This document shows positions 1 through 5,357 of a stretch of 5,357 nucleotides of DNA, piece by piece (the stretch's first letter is position 1; each line of letters starts with the position of its first letter). Below the pieces are notes generated by a model. The model made no database searches. It worked only from the letters and a program-made list of their open reading frames with translations, and was not told where the DNA came from. This stretch comes from an uncultured Gammaproteobacteria bacterium (GTDB lineage Bacteria; Pseudomonadota; Gammaproteobacteria; Arenicellales; UBA868). Where the stretch lies: contig CAJXBY010000182.1 of assembly GCA_913051905.1 (NCBI GenBank), positions 1 to 5,357 on the forward strand. Reading direction: 5' to 3'. The position numbers and the translations under genes were made by a program.

Positions 1-1
1 A

Positions 2-145
2 TTGAGCGAGACCTGGGTCGGAGACACATTGTATTATCGAGTCAGGGTCGGTCCTTTGAGTCGAGGAAAGGCAGTCGATCAGGGACTTGAGCGAATCAGG
101 ACGATCACAGGCGTTCAACCCCGGATCGTTGACGGCGGATATTGA
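2..145 (+). CDS. rlpA: C-terminal end of a SPOR-domain protein, probably RlpA (partial)
   Basis: Only the last 47 codons are in the window; the reading frame is open to the left edge and ends at TGA 143-145. The fragment reads as the second half of a SPOR domain, with the core YYRVRVGPLSRGKAVDQGLE (fragment residues 11-30) followed by a helix and a last beta strand. The Y-R-V-x-V/L-G-P-L/F pattern is typical of SPOR domains, which bind septal peptidoglycan lacking stem peptides. The name RlpA (septal lytic transglycosylase or rare lipoprotein A) is inferred from position: in E. coli and relatives rlpA lies directly upstream of dacA, ybeD and lipB. The catalytic double-psi barrel and lipoprotein signal would lie to the left and cannot be seen. 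The SPOR call is firm; the RlpA call is likely. Another SPOR protein is the alternative. Confidence 0.78.
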   Translation: MSETWVGDTLYYRVRVGPLSRGKAVDQGLERIRTITGVQPRIVDGGY

Positions 146-147
146 GG
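144..147 (+). promoter_or_regulatory. Ribosome binding site of the carboxypeptidase gene
   Basis: GAGG lies six bases before ATG 154 and overlaps the TGA stop of the upstream SPOR gene (143-145). It is the clearest Shine-Dalgarno match in the window and decides in favour of ATG 154 over the in-frame TTG at 142, which would place the start upstream of this site. The overlap suggests translational coupling between the two genes. Confidence 0.7.
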
Positions 148-153
148 TACACC

Positions 154-1326
154 ATGCCTAACAAGCAGAGATTTCTTGCTTTTGTTTTTCAGCTGGCGCT
201 TCTTTTTTCACCGCTTTCCGGGTCTGCCTATGATTCGGATATTCCGGAGAACGCCCGTTCTTCAATCCCACCACCAAAATTGAGCGTAACGTCCTGGCTT
301 CTGACCGATGTCAGTACCGGCATGACCATTGCTGCCGAAAAAGCCGACAAGCGGGTTGAACCCGCCAGCCTGACCAAGCTGATGACTGCATACCTGGTCT
401 TCAGGGAAATCTCCCGCGGTAATGTGAAGCTCGATGAAGAGGTGGTGGTCAGTGAGAAAGCCTGGCAGACAGGCGGTTCCCGGATGTTCATTGAACCCGG
501 AGATCGCGTGAGAGTAGAGGACCTGTTACTGGGCCTTATCGTCCAGTCGGGTAACGATTCAGCTGTCGCACTGGCCGAGCATCTTGCCGGCAGTGAGACT
601 GGATTTGCCGATCTGATGAATCAGGCCGGTATCGAAATGGGCCTGACGAACACCCATTTCGTAAACAGTACCGGTCTGCCGCATCCCGACCATTTTACCT
701 CGGCCCGCGATTTGAATCGCCTAACCCGTGCAATCATCCAGCAGCAGCCGGCCCACTATGCTAATTACGCGATTCCTGCATTCACCTGGAACGGAATCAC
801 TCAGAAGAACCGTAACCCACTACTGGCCCGGGATGAAAGCGTCGATGGTGTCAAAACTGGTTATACAAAGTCAGCCGGTTATTGCCTGATCGGATCGGCT
901 AAAAGAAATCGAACCCGGTTGATAGCGACCGTGATTGGTGCCGGCGGCGAACGTGAACGTGCGAATCTGGTCTATGCGCTGCTGAAATACGGTTTTGCGG
1001 CCTACGAATCGCATCACCTTTATGGTGACGGTTCTGCCATCGTCACGGTAGAGATATTTAAAGGGAGGGCGGACTCGGTATCCGCAGGGATCAGCGAAGG
1101 CATTGATCTGCTGCTGGCCAAAGGTCTTGGGGAAGAGCTGGAAGCAAAGGTACAACTCGTTGAGCCGCTGGTGGCGCCAATAGATGAAGGTGGCGAGGTC
1201 GGAACACTAACCCTGCGACTCAAGGGTGAACCGCTGCTTTCCCGGCCGCTGGTGGCTCTGGAATCGGTGCCAGCCGGGTCATGGTTCGGCGGACTGGCAG
1301 ACTCGGTACGTTTGTGGCTTCGATAA
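154..1326 (+). CDS. dacA: Serine-type D-Ala-D-Ala carboxypeptidase (PBP5/6 family)
   Basis: A periplasmic penicillin-binding protein of 390 residues that removes the terminal D-alanine from peptidoglycan pentapeptides and so limits cross-linking. A Sec signal peptide covers about residues 1-25 (hydrophobic core FLAFVFQLALLF, probable cleavage after SGSA). All three active-site motifs of peptidase family S11 are present: SLTK at 72-75 (nucleophile S72, K75), SGN at 132-134 and KTG at 234-236. The stretch NTHFVNSTGLPHPDH (166-180) is also typical. Residues about 284-372 form the beta-rich PBP5 C-terminal domain. The protein ends in a short amphipathic Trp/Arg-containing tail (SWFGGLADSVRLWLR), the likely membrane anchor, somewhat shorter than in E. 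coli PBP5. ATG 154 was chosen for its GAGG site; a TTG at 142 would add only four residues. The gap to ybeD is nine bases, consistent with one operon. The symbol dacA follows gene order; Pseudomonas orthologues are called dacC. Confidence 0.95.
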   Translation: MPNKQRFLAFVFQLALLFSPLSGSAYDSDIPENARSSIPPPKLSVTSWLLTDVSTGMTIAAEKADKRVEPASLTKLMTAYLVFREISRGNVKLDEEVVVSEKAWQTGGSRMFIEPGDRVRVEDLLLGLIVQSGNDSAVALAEHLAGSETGFADLMNQAGIEMGLTNTHFVNSTGLPHPDHFTSARDLNRLTRAIIQQQPAHYANYAIPAFTWNGITQKNRNPLLARDESVDGVKTGYTKSAGYCLIGSAKRNRTRLIATVIGAGGERERANLVYALLKYGFAAYESHHLYGDGSAIVTVEIFKGRADSVSAGISEGIDLLLAKGLGEELEAKVQLVEPLVAPIDEGGEVGTLTLRLKGEPLLSRPLVALESVPAGSWFGGLADSVRLWLR

Positions 1327-1335
1327 GTCGGCCCA

Positions 1336-1617
1336 ATGCCTCAAGAAAGCGATCGACCACTGGAGCTACTGGAGTTTCCGTGCCGATATGAGATCAAGGC
1401 CATGGGAAAGTGTGGGCCGGCCTTTGAGGCGCTGGTCTGCGAAATCGTCAGCCGCCACCTCAATAATAGTGCCGCGATTATCGATGTGGCGACACGGCCC
1501 AGTGCCCGGGGCCGTTACCAGTCCGTCAGTTGCACGATAGAAGCGGATGACCGCGCGCAGCTGGATTCGATCTACCTGGATCTGCACAGTGAGGCCGATG
1601 TGCTGGCTACCCTCTGA
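1336..1617 (+). CDS. ybeD: YbeD/DUF493 (UPF0250) family small protein
   Basis: A 93-residue cytoplasmic protein without signal peptide or membrane segment. It matches E. coli YbeD in length and in its key blocks: LELLEFPC (9-16), aligned with the ELLEFP of YbeD; EIKAMG (19-24), aligned with YKVMG; and RPSARGRYQSVSCTIEA (54-70), aligned with the S-S-K-G-N-Y-x-S-V-S block. The family has an ACT-like alpha/beta fold and no established biochemical function. A regulatory role has been suggested from the fold and from its constant place before lipB. Here it sits between the carboxypeptidase gene (9 bases) and lipB (19 bases), exactly as in E. coli. No strong Shine-Dalgarno sequence precedes ATG 1336, so translation may depend on coupling to the gene upstream. 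Family assignment is confident; function is unknown. Confidence 0.9.
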   Translation: MPQESDRPLELLEFPCRYEIKAMGKCGPAFEALVCEIVSRHLNNSAAIIDVATRPSARGRYQSVSCTIEADDRAQLDSIYLDLHSEADVLATL

Positions 1618-1638
1618 TCTACGCGGTGTACTGTAGAT
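1617..1638 (+). promoter_or_regulatory. Inverted repeat covering the lipB start codon
   Basis: ATCTAC (1617-1622) and GTAGAT (1633-1638) are perfect six-base inverted repeats separated by ten bases; a G-U pair (1623/1632) could add one step in RNA. The left arm begins at the last base of the ybeD stop and the right arm includes the first two bases of the lipB start codon. As an RNA hairpin it would hide the lipB start. Six bases can pair by chance, so the function is inferred. Confidence 0.35.
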
Positions 1639-2359
1639 GGTCACCGATTCCGTCGACCGGCTTCTTGTCAGGACACTGGGCCTGCAGGACTACGATGCCA
1701 CATTTGATGCAATGCGCTCATTTACGGCATCACGCAATGCATCCACACCGGACGAGATCTGGTTTGTGCAGCATCAGCCGGTCTACACCCGGGGCGTGAG
1801 TTGCAAGGACCGGCCTTGGGGCGATGGCAGCCATATAAAGCTGGTTGACTCCGACCGCGGCGGCCAGATCACCTACCATGGACCCGGTCAACTGATCGCT
1901 TACCTGATGCTGGATCTACGTCGCCGCGGAATGGGGATACGGCAATTGGTCTCCCGTATTGAATGCGTGATTGTGGAGATGCTGTCCAGGTATGGCATCG
2001 CCGGGTCCACCCGCTCCGGAGCGCCGGGTGTTTACATTGGTGACGCCAAGATCGCCGCACTTGGGCTTCGGGTCCGCAACGGCTGTACCTACCACGGACT
2101 CAGTCTGAACGTCGACATGGACCTTACACCTTATGGCTTCATTCATCCCTGTGGCTACGAATCGCTTTCAGTAACCCAGCTCAAGGATCTGGGCGTAACC
2201 TCCGATTTGACAGATCTGGAAGCAGCGCTGGCGGCCCATTTTAAGGAGAACCTGGGATATTCGGACCTGTCCCGATTAAAGTGTGGATGGTCCGAAGTTA
2301 TCCAACGGGGATCATCGCTCCCGACAGAGAGCCGGAGGACAGCTTCTTCTTTGGTCTGA
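1637..2359 (+). CDS. lipB: Lipoyl(octanoyl) transferase LipB
   Basis: Transfers octanoate from octanoyl-acyl carrier protein to the lipoyl domains of enzymes such as pyruvate and 2-oxoglutarate dehydrogenase, the first step of endogenous lipoylation, in the cytoplasm. The family signature RGGQITYHGPGQ is at residues 74-85. The catalytic lysine is K138, in GDAKIAALGLRV, and the catalytic cysteine is C172, in FIHPCGYESL (equivalent to C169 of E. coli). The block STPDEIWFVQHQPVYTRG near the N-terminus also matches. At 240 residues it is longer than E. coli LipB (213), mainly because of a Ser/Arg-rich tail of about 30 residues after the LGYSD region that shows no recognisable motif. Start ATG 1637 has a weak Shine-Dalgarno context and lies 19 bases after ybeD. 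lipA, which often follows lipB, is absent here; the next gene is on the opposite strand, 18 bases away. Confidence 0.96.
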   Translation: MVTDSVDRLLVRTLGLQDYDATFDAMRSFTASRNASTPDEIWFVQHQPVYTRGVSCKDRPWGDGSHIKLVDSDRGGQITYHGPGQLIAYLMLDLRRRGMGIRQLVSRIECVIVEMLSRYGIAGSTRSGAPGVYIGDAKIAALGLRVRNGCTYHGLSLNVDMDLTPYGFIHPCGYESLSVTQLKDLGVTSDLTDLEAALAAHFKENLGYSDLSRLKCGWSEVIQRGSSLPTESRRTASSLV

Positions 2360-2377
2360 CGCCGGTGCCGGTTGCCT

Positions 2378-3067
2378 CTACAGGCCACCTGTCAACTGAC
2401 GGGCTTCGTCCAGTCGGTCGGGGCTGCCGATATCCATCCATCTGCCTGAGAAGTGTTCTCCCGTTACGAGATTTGTGTCCGCAGCTGCCCTGAGCGTGGT
2501 TGCCAGCGGAAACCGACCTGCTGGGGCATCTTCGAACAGGCTGTGACGATAAAGGCCAATGCCGGAAAAGGTCAGCCGCCGGCCACTTTCTGCAGGGTGA
2601 TTAAGAACCCTGCCGTTGTTAAGATAAAAATCACCTGCTGGATTGTGTGTTGGGTTGTCTACCAGTACCAGATGAGCGTTGCCGTCGATCCGGTCCGGAA
2701 GACGTCGCAGGGAAAGATCTGTCCAGATGTCGCTGTTCAAGACGATGAAAGGGTCCGAATCGATCAGCGGCAGGGCTTGGCGGATTCCGCCACCGGTCCC
2801 CATTGCCCCTTCGGGCTCGCGGGAATAAACGATCGACAGACCGGATCCTTGTCCGTCACCGACCTCGGCCTCGATCATTTCGCCTAGGTACGCAAGATTG
2901 ATCACCACCCGCTGTATGCCGGCACTCGCCAGAGACTGGAGCTGGTATTCAATGAGGCTGTGTCCGCCGATGCGGATCAGTGGTTTGGGCAGCTGATCCG
3001 TCAGGGGGCGCAGACGTTCGCCGCGGCCCGCAGCCAGAATCATCCCGCAGCGGGCTACCGGGGGCAT
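2378..3067 (-). CDS. murU: Sugar-1-phosphate nucleotidyltransferase, probably MurU (MurNAc-1-P uridylyltransferase)
   Basis: A 229-residue cytoplasmic nucleotidyltransferase with a single Rossmann-like NTP-transferase domain. Visible motifs are MILAAGRGERLRPLT (9-23, nucleotide-binding loop), PKPL (27-30), TGGGI (91-95), NSDIWTD (111-117, D113 expected to bind Mg2+), GDFYL (135-139), TFSGIGLY (156-163) and GRWMDIGS (198-205, D202 the second metal ligand). The length and these blocks resemble Pseudomonas putida MurU, which makes UDP-MurNAc from MurNAc-alpha-1-phosphate and UTP, bypassing fosfomycin-sensitive MurA. Its place divergent from lptD also fits. Two doubts remain. The kinase gene amgK, which normally lies between murU and lptD, is missing. 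The family is also close to mannose-1-phosphate guanylyltransferases. Start at 3067 is preceded by no clear Shine-Dalgarno; Met9 (3043) is a possible alternative close to the family's usual start. The 18 bases shared with the end of lipB hold no convincing terminator. Confidence 0.8.
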   Translation of the reverse strand: MPPVARCGMILAAGRGERLRPLTDQLPKPLIRIGGHSLIEYQLQSLASAGIQRVVINLAYLGEMIEAEVGDGQGSGLSIVYSREPEGAMGTGGGIRQALPLIDSDPFIVLNSDIWTDLSLRRLPDRIDGNAHLVLVDNPTHNPAGDFYLNNGRVLNHPAESGRRLTFSGIGLYRHSLFEDAPAGRFPLATTLRAAADTNLVTGEHFSGRWMDIGSPDRLDEARQLTGGL

Positions 3068-3104
3068 TCGTCTGTGGATGAGCCGTGAAAAGGCACTGAA
3101 TGTT

Positions 3105-3132
3105 TTGGGTGAACCTTGTTGTTCCCTATAAT
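3105..3132 (+). promoter_or_regulatory. Sigma70-type promoter for lptD
   Basis: TATAAT (3127-3132) is a perfect -10 hexamer and TTGGGT (3105-3110) a partial -35 hexamer (matches TTGACA at the first three positions), with a 16-base spacer. Transcription would start near 3139 and give a leader of about 88 bases before ATG 3227. No comparably good promoter was seen on the opposite strand for murU. I also saw no convincing sigmaE promoter for lptD, although E. coli lptD has one. Confidence 0.65.
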
Positions 3133-3138
3133 AACCGA

Positions 3139-3226
3139 CTGTGACCCCCTTCAGATGCCTGCCCGAGTTCGTTTCCAGTTCGTGGAACCCGGAAAGTCAG
3201 ACAGCCCTGGCTTGGTGAACCGGCGA
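3139..3226 (+). other. Predicted 5' leader of lptD with a small hairpin
   Basis: The stretch between the expected transcription start and ATG 3227 contains one perfect five-base hairpin, TTCCA-GTTCG-TGGAA (3173-3187), and GGAAAG at 3191-3196, which is too far from any start codon to be a normal Shine-Dalgarno. The lptD frame is open through the whole leader, so part of it could be coding if ATG 3155, GTG 3182 or GTG 3215 is used. No riboswitch-like structure was recognised. Confidence 0.35.
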
Positions 3227-5357
3227 ATGCGAACGGCTACGATTCAGTCGGTTACTGCACCCACTTCGGTGCGCAGGGTGCTGGTGCCGGTTGCGGTCTC
3301 GTTGTGTCTTTTTTCGTCCACCTTACCGGCAGAGGCACCGGTCTCTTTTGCTGGAGAGTCTGTCTGTCCCGATGACGTCATTGATACACCGTCGTCTATG
3401 CTGCACTTTATTGGACACGATCCAGCCGGCTTGAAGATCGAGCTCGAGTCGGACCAGATCGACCTGCCGCAGCCCGGTGTGCTTTCGCTGTCCGGAAACT
3501 CGTCGGTTATTCAGGGCGCGCAGGCAATCTTTGCTGACAATATCGTGTTTGACAAGGAAGCACTTTCCCTGAAGTCCGACCGCGCCGTTGTTTACTCTTA
3601 TCAAGGGGACAGGATCGTCGCCCGTTCTCTGGAACTTGACCTGGAAACCCGGATCGGTCAGGCAGAGGAGGTCCGTTTCCAGATCGCAAAACGGGGTACG
3701 ATTGCAAAGACCGGAATCGTTGATCCGGCAGGCGATCCTTATGATGAGTCAGGATTCACCTCCGCAGTCGCGGGCCGGATTGGCAGCGTCAAGGGCCCGC
3801 GGATGTTTCATCTGCCAAACCTGGTTGCTCTGCCAACCGGCGAGTTGATTTCGCTTGACCCGGACGGCAAGGACGGTGAAGAAGCCGGAGACGAGAACGA
3901 CGCTAAGCCGGATTTCGAGGTCAAGGCCAGAGGCCGGGGAACAGCGCAGACCATCTATTTTGAAGGTCACGACCGCGAGCGGCTGGAGGACGTCACCTAT
4001 TCAAGCTGTGTGGCGGGCGATGACACGGTCCTGATTAATGCTGGCGAAATCGTCCTAGATCATACGTCCGGTGTGGGCACCGGAAAAAACCTGAGTGTGC
4101 GGTTTTTCGACGTTCCGATCCTGTATTTTCCGCAGGCTAGTTTTCCGATCAACGACGAGCGCAAATCGGGTCTGCTGTTCCCGGTGTTCGGGTATGGGAA
4201 CGACTGGGGGTTTAATGTTCGGGTTCCCTATTACTGGAATATTGCGCCCGAGCGGGATGCGACCTTTGAAGGGCATCTGATGGCCAATCGTGGTCTGCAG
4301 CTGGCGGCGGAGTATCGCTACATCGGAGAGGGCGAAGACGGTGACCACAATGGGGTGCTGCGTGGCGAGTTCATGCCCGACGACAGCAGGTTCGGTGACA
4401 GCCGATATGGCTGGAGTTACGAGCACCGATTGAATACCCGTCGCTGGGATACTGACTTCAACCTGGATATCGACCTTGGCTATGTGTCGGATACAGCTTA
4501 TCTGGACGATCTGGCAGATGACCTCCAGGTCAGCAGCGCGGCGCATATCCCCCAGACCATTGATCTGGTCGTAGATCCGTACGACATCTTTCTGGAAGAT
4601 GAAAATTTTTCGGTGAGTGTCGACGCCTCCCACTACCAGAGTCTGGATGCGGCACTCCAGATCGAGCAGGAGCCGTACGCCAGGCTGCCAGGGGTCACGA
4701 TGAACTGGAGTAAAGAATTCGATCTTTCCCTGGACGATTCCGGTAGCGGCTACCAGCGTGATGACAGTACGCGGTTTACGATCCGACCTGATGTGGATTC
4801 CGAACTGGTTAATTTTCAGCATTCGGCCGATACCATGACCAAGGGTCTGCGGCTGGACATACAGCCGTCCCTGGCTCTCCCCATGGAACGGGTCTATGGC
4901 GCTATCACCCCTAAATTGACCTGGGCCTATACGGCCTACAGCGTCACCGACCAACCGCAGGGTGACCCGTCCAGCCCCACCCGGAGTATTTTTCTTTTTG
5001 AGGTGGCGTCAGAATTGTTTCTGGAGAGGGATGTCAGCTGGCGGTCGATCGAGCATGTTCAGACCCTTGTTCCCCGCCTGTCCTACCACTATGTGCCGTA
5101 TAAGGACCAGAGCGACCTCCCTGTTTTTGACAGTGGTTCGGTGGGATTCGGAAACATTGCCGATGCCTATCTTAGTGATGGTTTCTGGGGATCCGACAGG
5201 ATTCAGGATTTCCAGGGATTCACACTGGGCCTGGAGAGTGAAACCTACGGTGCAGAATCCGGTGACCGCTTGATGAAATGGACGCTTGCGCAGCAGATCT
5301 ACCTGGCAGACCGGGAGGTGACCCTGAATCCTGCTGATGGGCCGCAGACCAGCGATT
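3227..5357 (+). CDS. lptD: LPS-assembly protein LptD (partial, C-terminus beyond window)
   Basis: The outer-membrane beta-barrel that, plugged by lipoprotein LptE, receives LPS from the LptA bridge and inserts it in the outer leaflet. 710 codons are visible without a stop. A signal peptide covers about residues 1-37 (RR at 16-17, core VLVPVAVSLCLF, cleavage after LPAEA). Residues about 65-260 form the periplasmic OstA/LptA-like jellyroll. From about 261 the barrel begins with hallmark blocks: TYSSC (257-261), VPILYFPQASFP (296-307), RKSGLLFP (312-319), VPYYWNIAPERDATF (333-347), NRGLQLAAEYRY (354-365), LVPRLSYHYVPYKDQSDLP (614-632) and DRIQDFQGFTLGLES (657-671). C47 and C261 correspond to the N-terminal cysteine pair (E. 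coli C31 and C173); the C-terminal pair lies outside the window. The C47-C261 distance is 214 residues against 142 in E. coli, so about 70 residues are inserted, including an acidic run at 211-229. Start choice is uncertain: ATG 3227 gives a plausible signal peptide but no start has a good Shine-Dalgarno. Confidence 0.96.
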   Translation, partial: MRTATIQSVTAPTSVRRVLVPVAVSLCLFSSTLPAEAPVSFAGESVCPDDVIDTPSSMLHFIGHDPAGLKIELESDQIDLPQPGVLSLSGNSSVIQGAQAIFADNIVFDKEALSLKSDRAVVYSYQGDRIVARSLELDLETRIGQAEEVRFQIAKRGTIAKTGIVDPAGDPYDESGFTSAVAGRIGSVKGPRMFHLPNLVALPTGELISLDPDGKDGEEAGDENDAKPDFEVKARGRGTAQTIYFEGHDRERLEDVTYSSCVAGDDTVLINAGEIVLDHTSGVGTGKNLSVRFFDVPILYFPQASFPINDERKSGLLFPVFGYGNDWGFNVRVPYYWNIAPERDATFEGHLMANRGLQLAAEYRYIGEGEDGDHNGVLRGEFMPDDSRFGDSRYGWSYEHRLNTRRWDTDFNLDIDLGYVSDTAYLDDLADDLQVSSAAHIPQTIDLVVDPYDIFLEDENFSVSVDASHYQSLDAALQIEQEPYARLPGVTMNWSKEFDLSLDDSGSGYQRDDSTRFTIRPDVDSELVNFQHSADTMTKGLRLDIQPSLALPMERVYGAITPKLTWAYTAYSVTDQPQGDPSSPTRSIFLFEVASELFLERDVSWRSIEHVQTLVPRLSYHYVPYKDQSDLPVFDSGSVGFGNIADAYLSDGFWGSDRIQDFQGFTLGLESETYGAESGDRLMKWTLAQQIYLADREVTLNPADGPQTSD
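3689..3925 (+). other. Insertion with acidic linker inside the LptD jellyroll domain
   Basis: Within LptD, residues about 155-233 interrupt the usual passage from the strand ending EEVRFQI to the ARGRGTAQTIYFEG strand that precedes the TYSSC block. It includes the hydrophobic segment MFHLPNLVALPTGELISL (193-210) and then 19 residues (211-229) with ten Asp/Glu and two Lys. The boundaries come from my recollection of other LptD proteins and are approximate; the size agrees with the extra cysteine-to-cysteine distance. Confidence 0.55.

Noticed and set aside
142..153. TTG at 142 as start of the carboxypeptidase
   Set aside because: It would overlap the upstream stop as TTGA and has no Shine-Dalgarno, while ATG 154 has GAGG at six bases and gives a normal signal peptide.
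871..1155. A 94-codon minus-strand frame inside the carboxypeptidase gene
   Set aside because: The + strand carries the KTG motif and PBP5 C-terminal domain without interruption, so the antisense frame is a shadow.
1350..1377. Near-tandem nine-base repeat ACTGGAGCT/ACTGGAGTT
   Set aside because: It encodes the conserved LELLEF segment of YbeD, so the repeat is explained by the protein sequence.
2453..2887. A 144-codon open frame on the + strand inside murU
   Set aside because: It is antisense to the conserved nucleotidyltransferase motifs of murU and its translation resembles no family.
3101..3170. A possible sigmaE-like motif on the minus strand (GGAAAC, 15 bases, TCTGA) directed at murU
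   Set aside because: The -35 part lacks the GGAACTT core and the motif is too weak to call without expression data.
3108..3221. Direct repeat GGTGAACC at 3108-3115 and 3214-3221
   Set aside because: Eight bases repeated about 100 bases apart can occur by chance, and there is no third copy or symmetrical placement to suggest an operator pair.
4055..4954. A 299-codon open frame on the minus strand inside lptD
   Set aside because: It lies wholly opposite conserved LptD barrel blocks such as the YYWNIAPERDAT motif, and its translation has no recognisable domain, signal or Shine-Dalgarno. It is a shadow of a GC-rich gene.

Overview
The window looks like chromosomal DNA of a Gram-negative gammaproteobacterium with moderately high GC (mid-to-upper 50s % by eye, not computed). 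The main reason is the run SPOR-domain protein (RlpA-like) - D-Ala-D-Ala carboxypeptidase - YbeD - LipB, the same order as in Escherichia coli and many other gammaproteobacteria. The second half carries murU divergent from lptD, an arrangement known from Pseudomonas-type genomes. I cannot name a genus. The acidic character of LptD would suit a marine or salt-adapted host, but that is only a hint.

Layout. Positions 2-145 are the last 47 codons of a SPOR-domain protein, probably RlpA. Positions 154-1326 encode a PBP5/6-type D,D-carboxypeptidase. Positions 1336-1617 encode a YbeD/DUF493 protein. Positions 1637-2359 encode octanoyltransferase LipB. These four genes are on the + strand with gaps of 8, 9 and 19 bases and probably form one operon. 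An 18-base gap then separates the tail of lipB from the tail of murU (2378-3067, minus strand). A 159-base divergent region (3068-3226) holds a good sigma70-type promoter pointing right. The last gene, lptD, starts near 3227 and runs off the right edge after 710 codons. Every base outside short intergenic gaps is covered by these six genes.

How they fit together. Five of the six concern the cell envelope or lie in a conserved envelope cluster. The RlpA-like protein and the carboxypeptidase act on periplasmic peptidoglycan. MurU belongs to the salvage route that turns recycled MurNAc-1-phosphate into UDP-MurNAc. LptD is the outer-membrane pore that inserts LPS. LipB starts protein lipoylation and travels with the cluster for historical rather than obvious functional reasons.

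I found no mobile element, CRISPR array, RNA gene or new multi-gene system. The points worth a second look are departures from the usual pattern: lipA does not follow lipB, amgK is missing between murU and lptD, and LptD has roughly 70 extra residues with a very acidic stretch in its periplasmic domain. There is also an inverted repeat that covers the lipB start codon.
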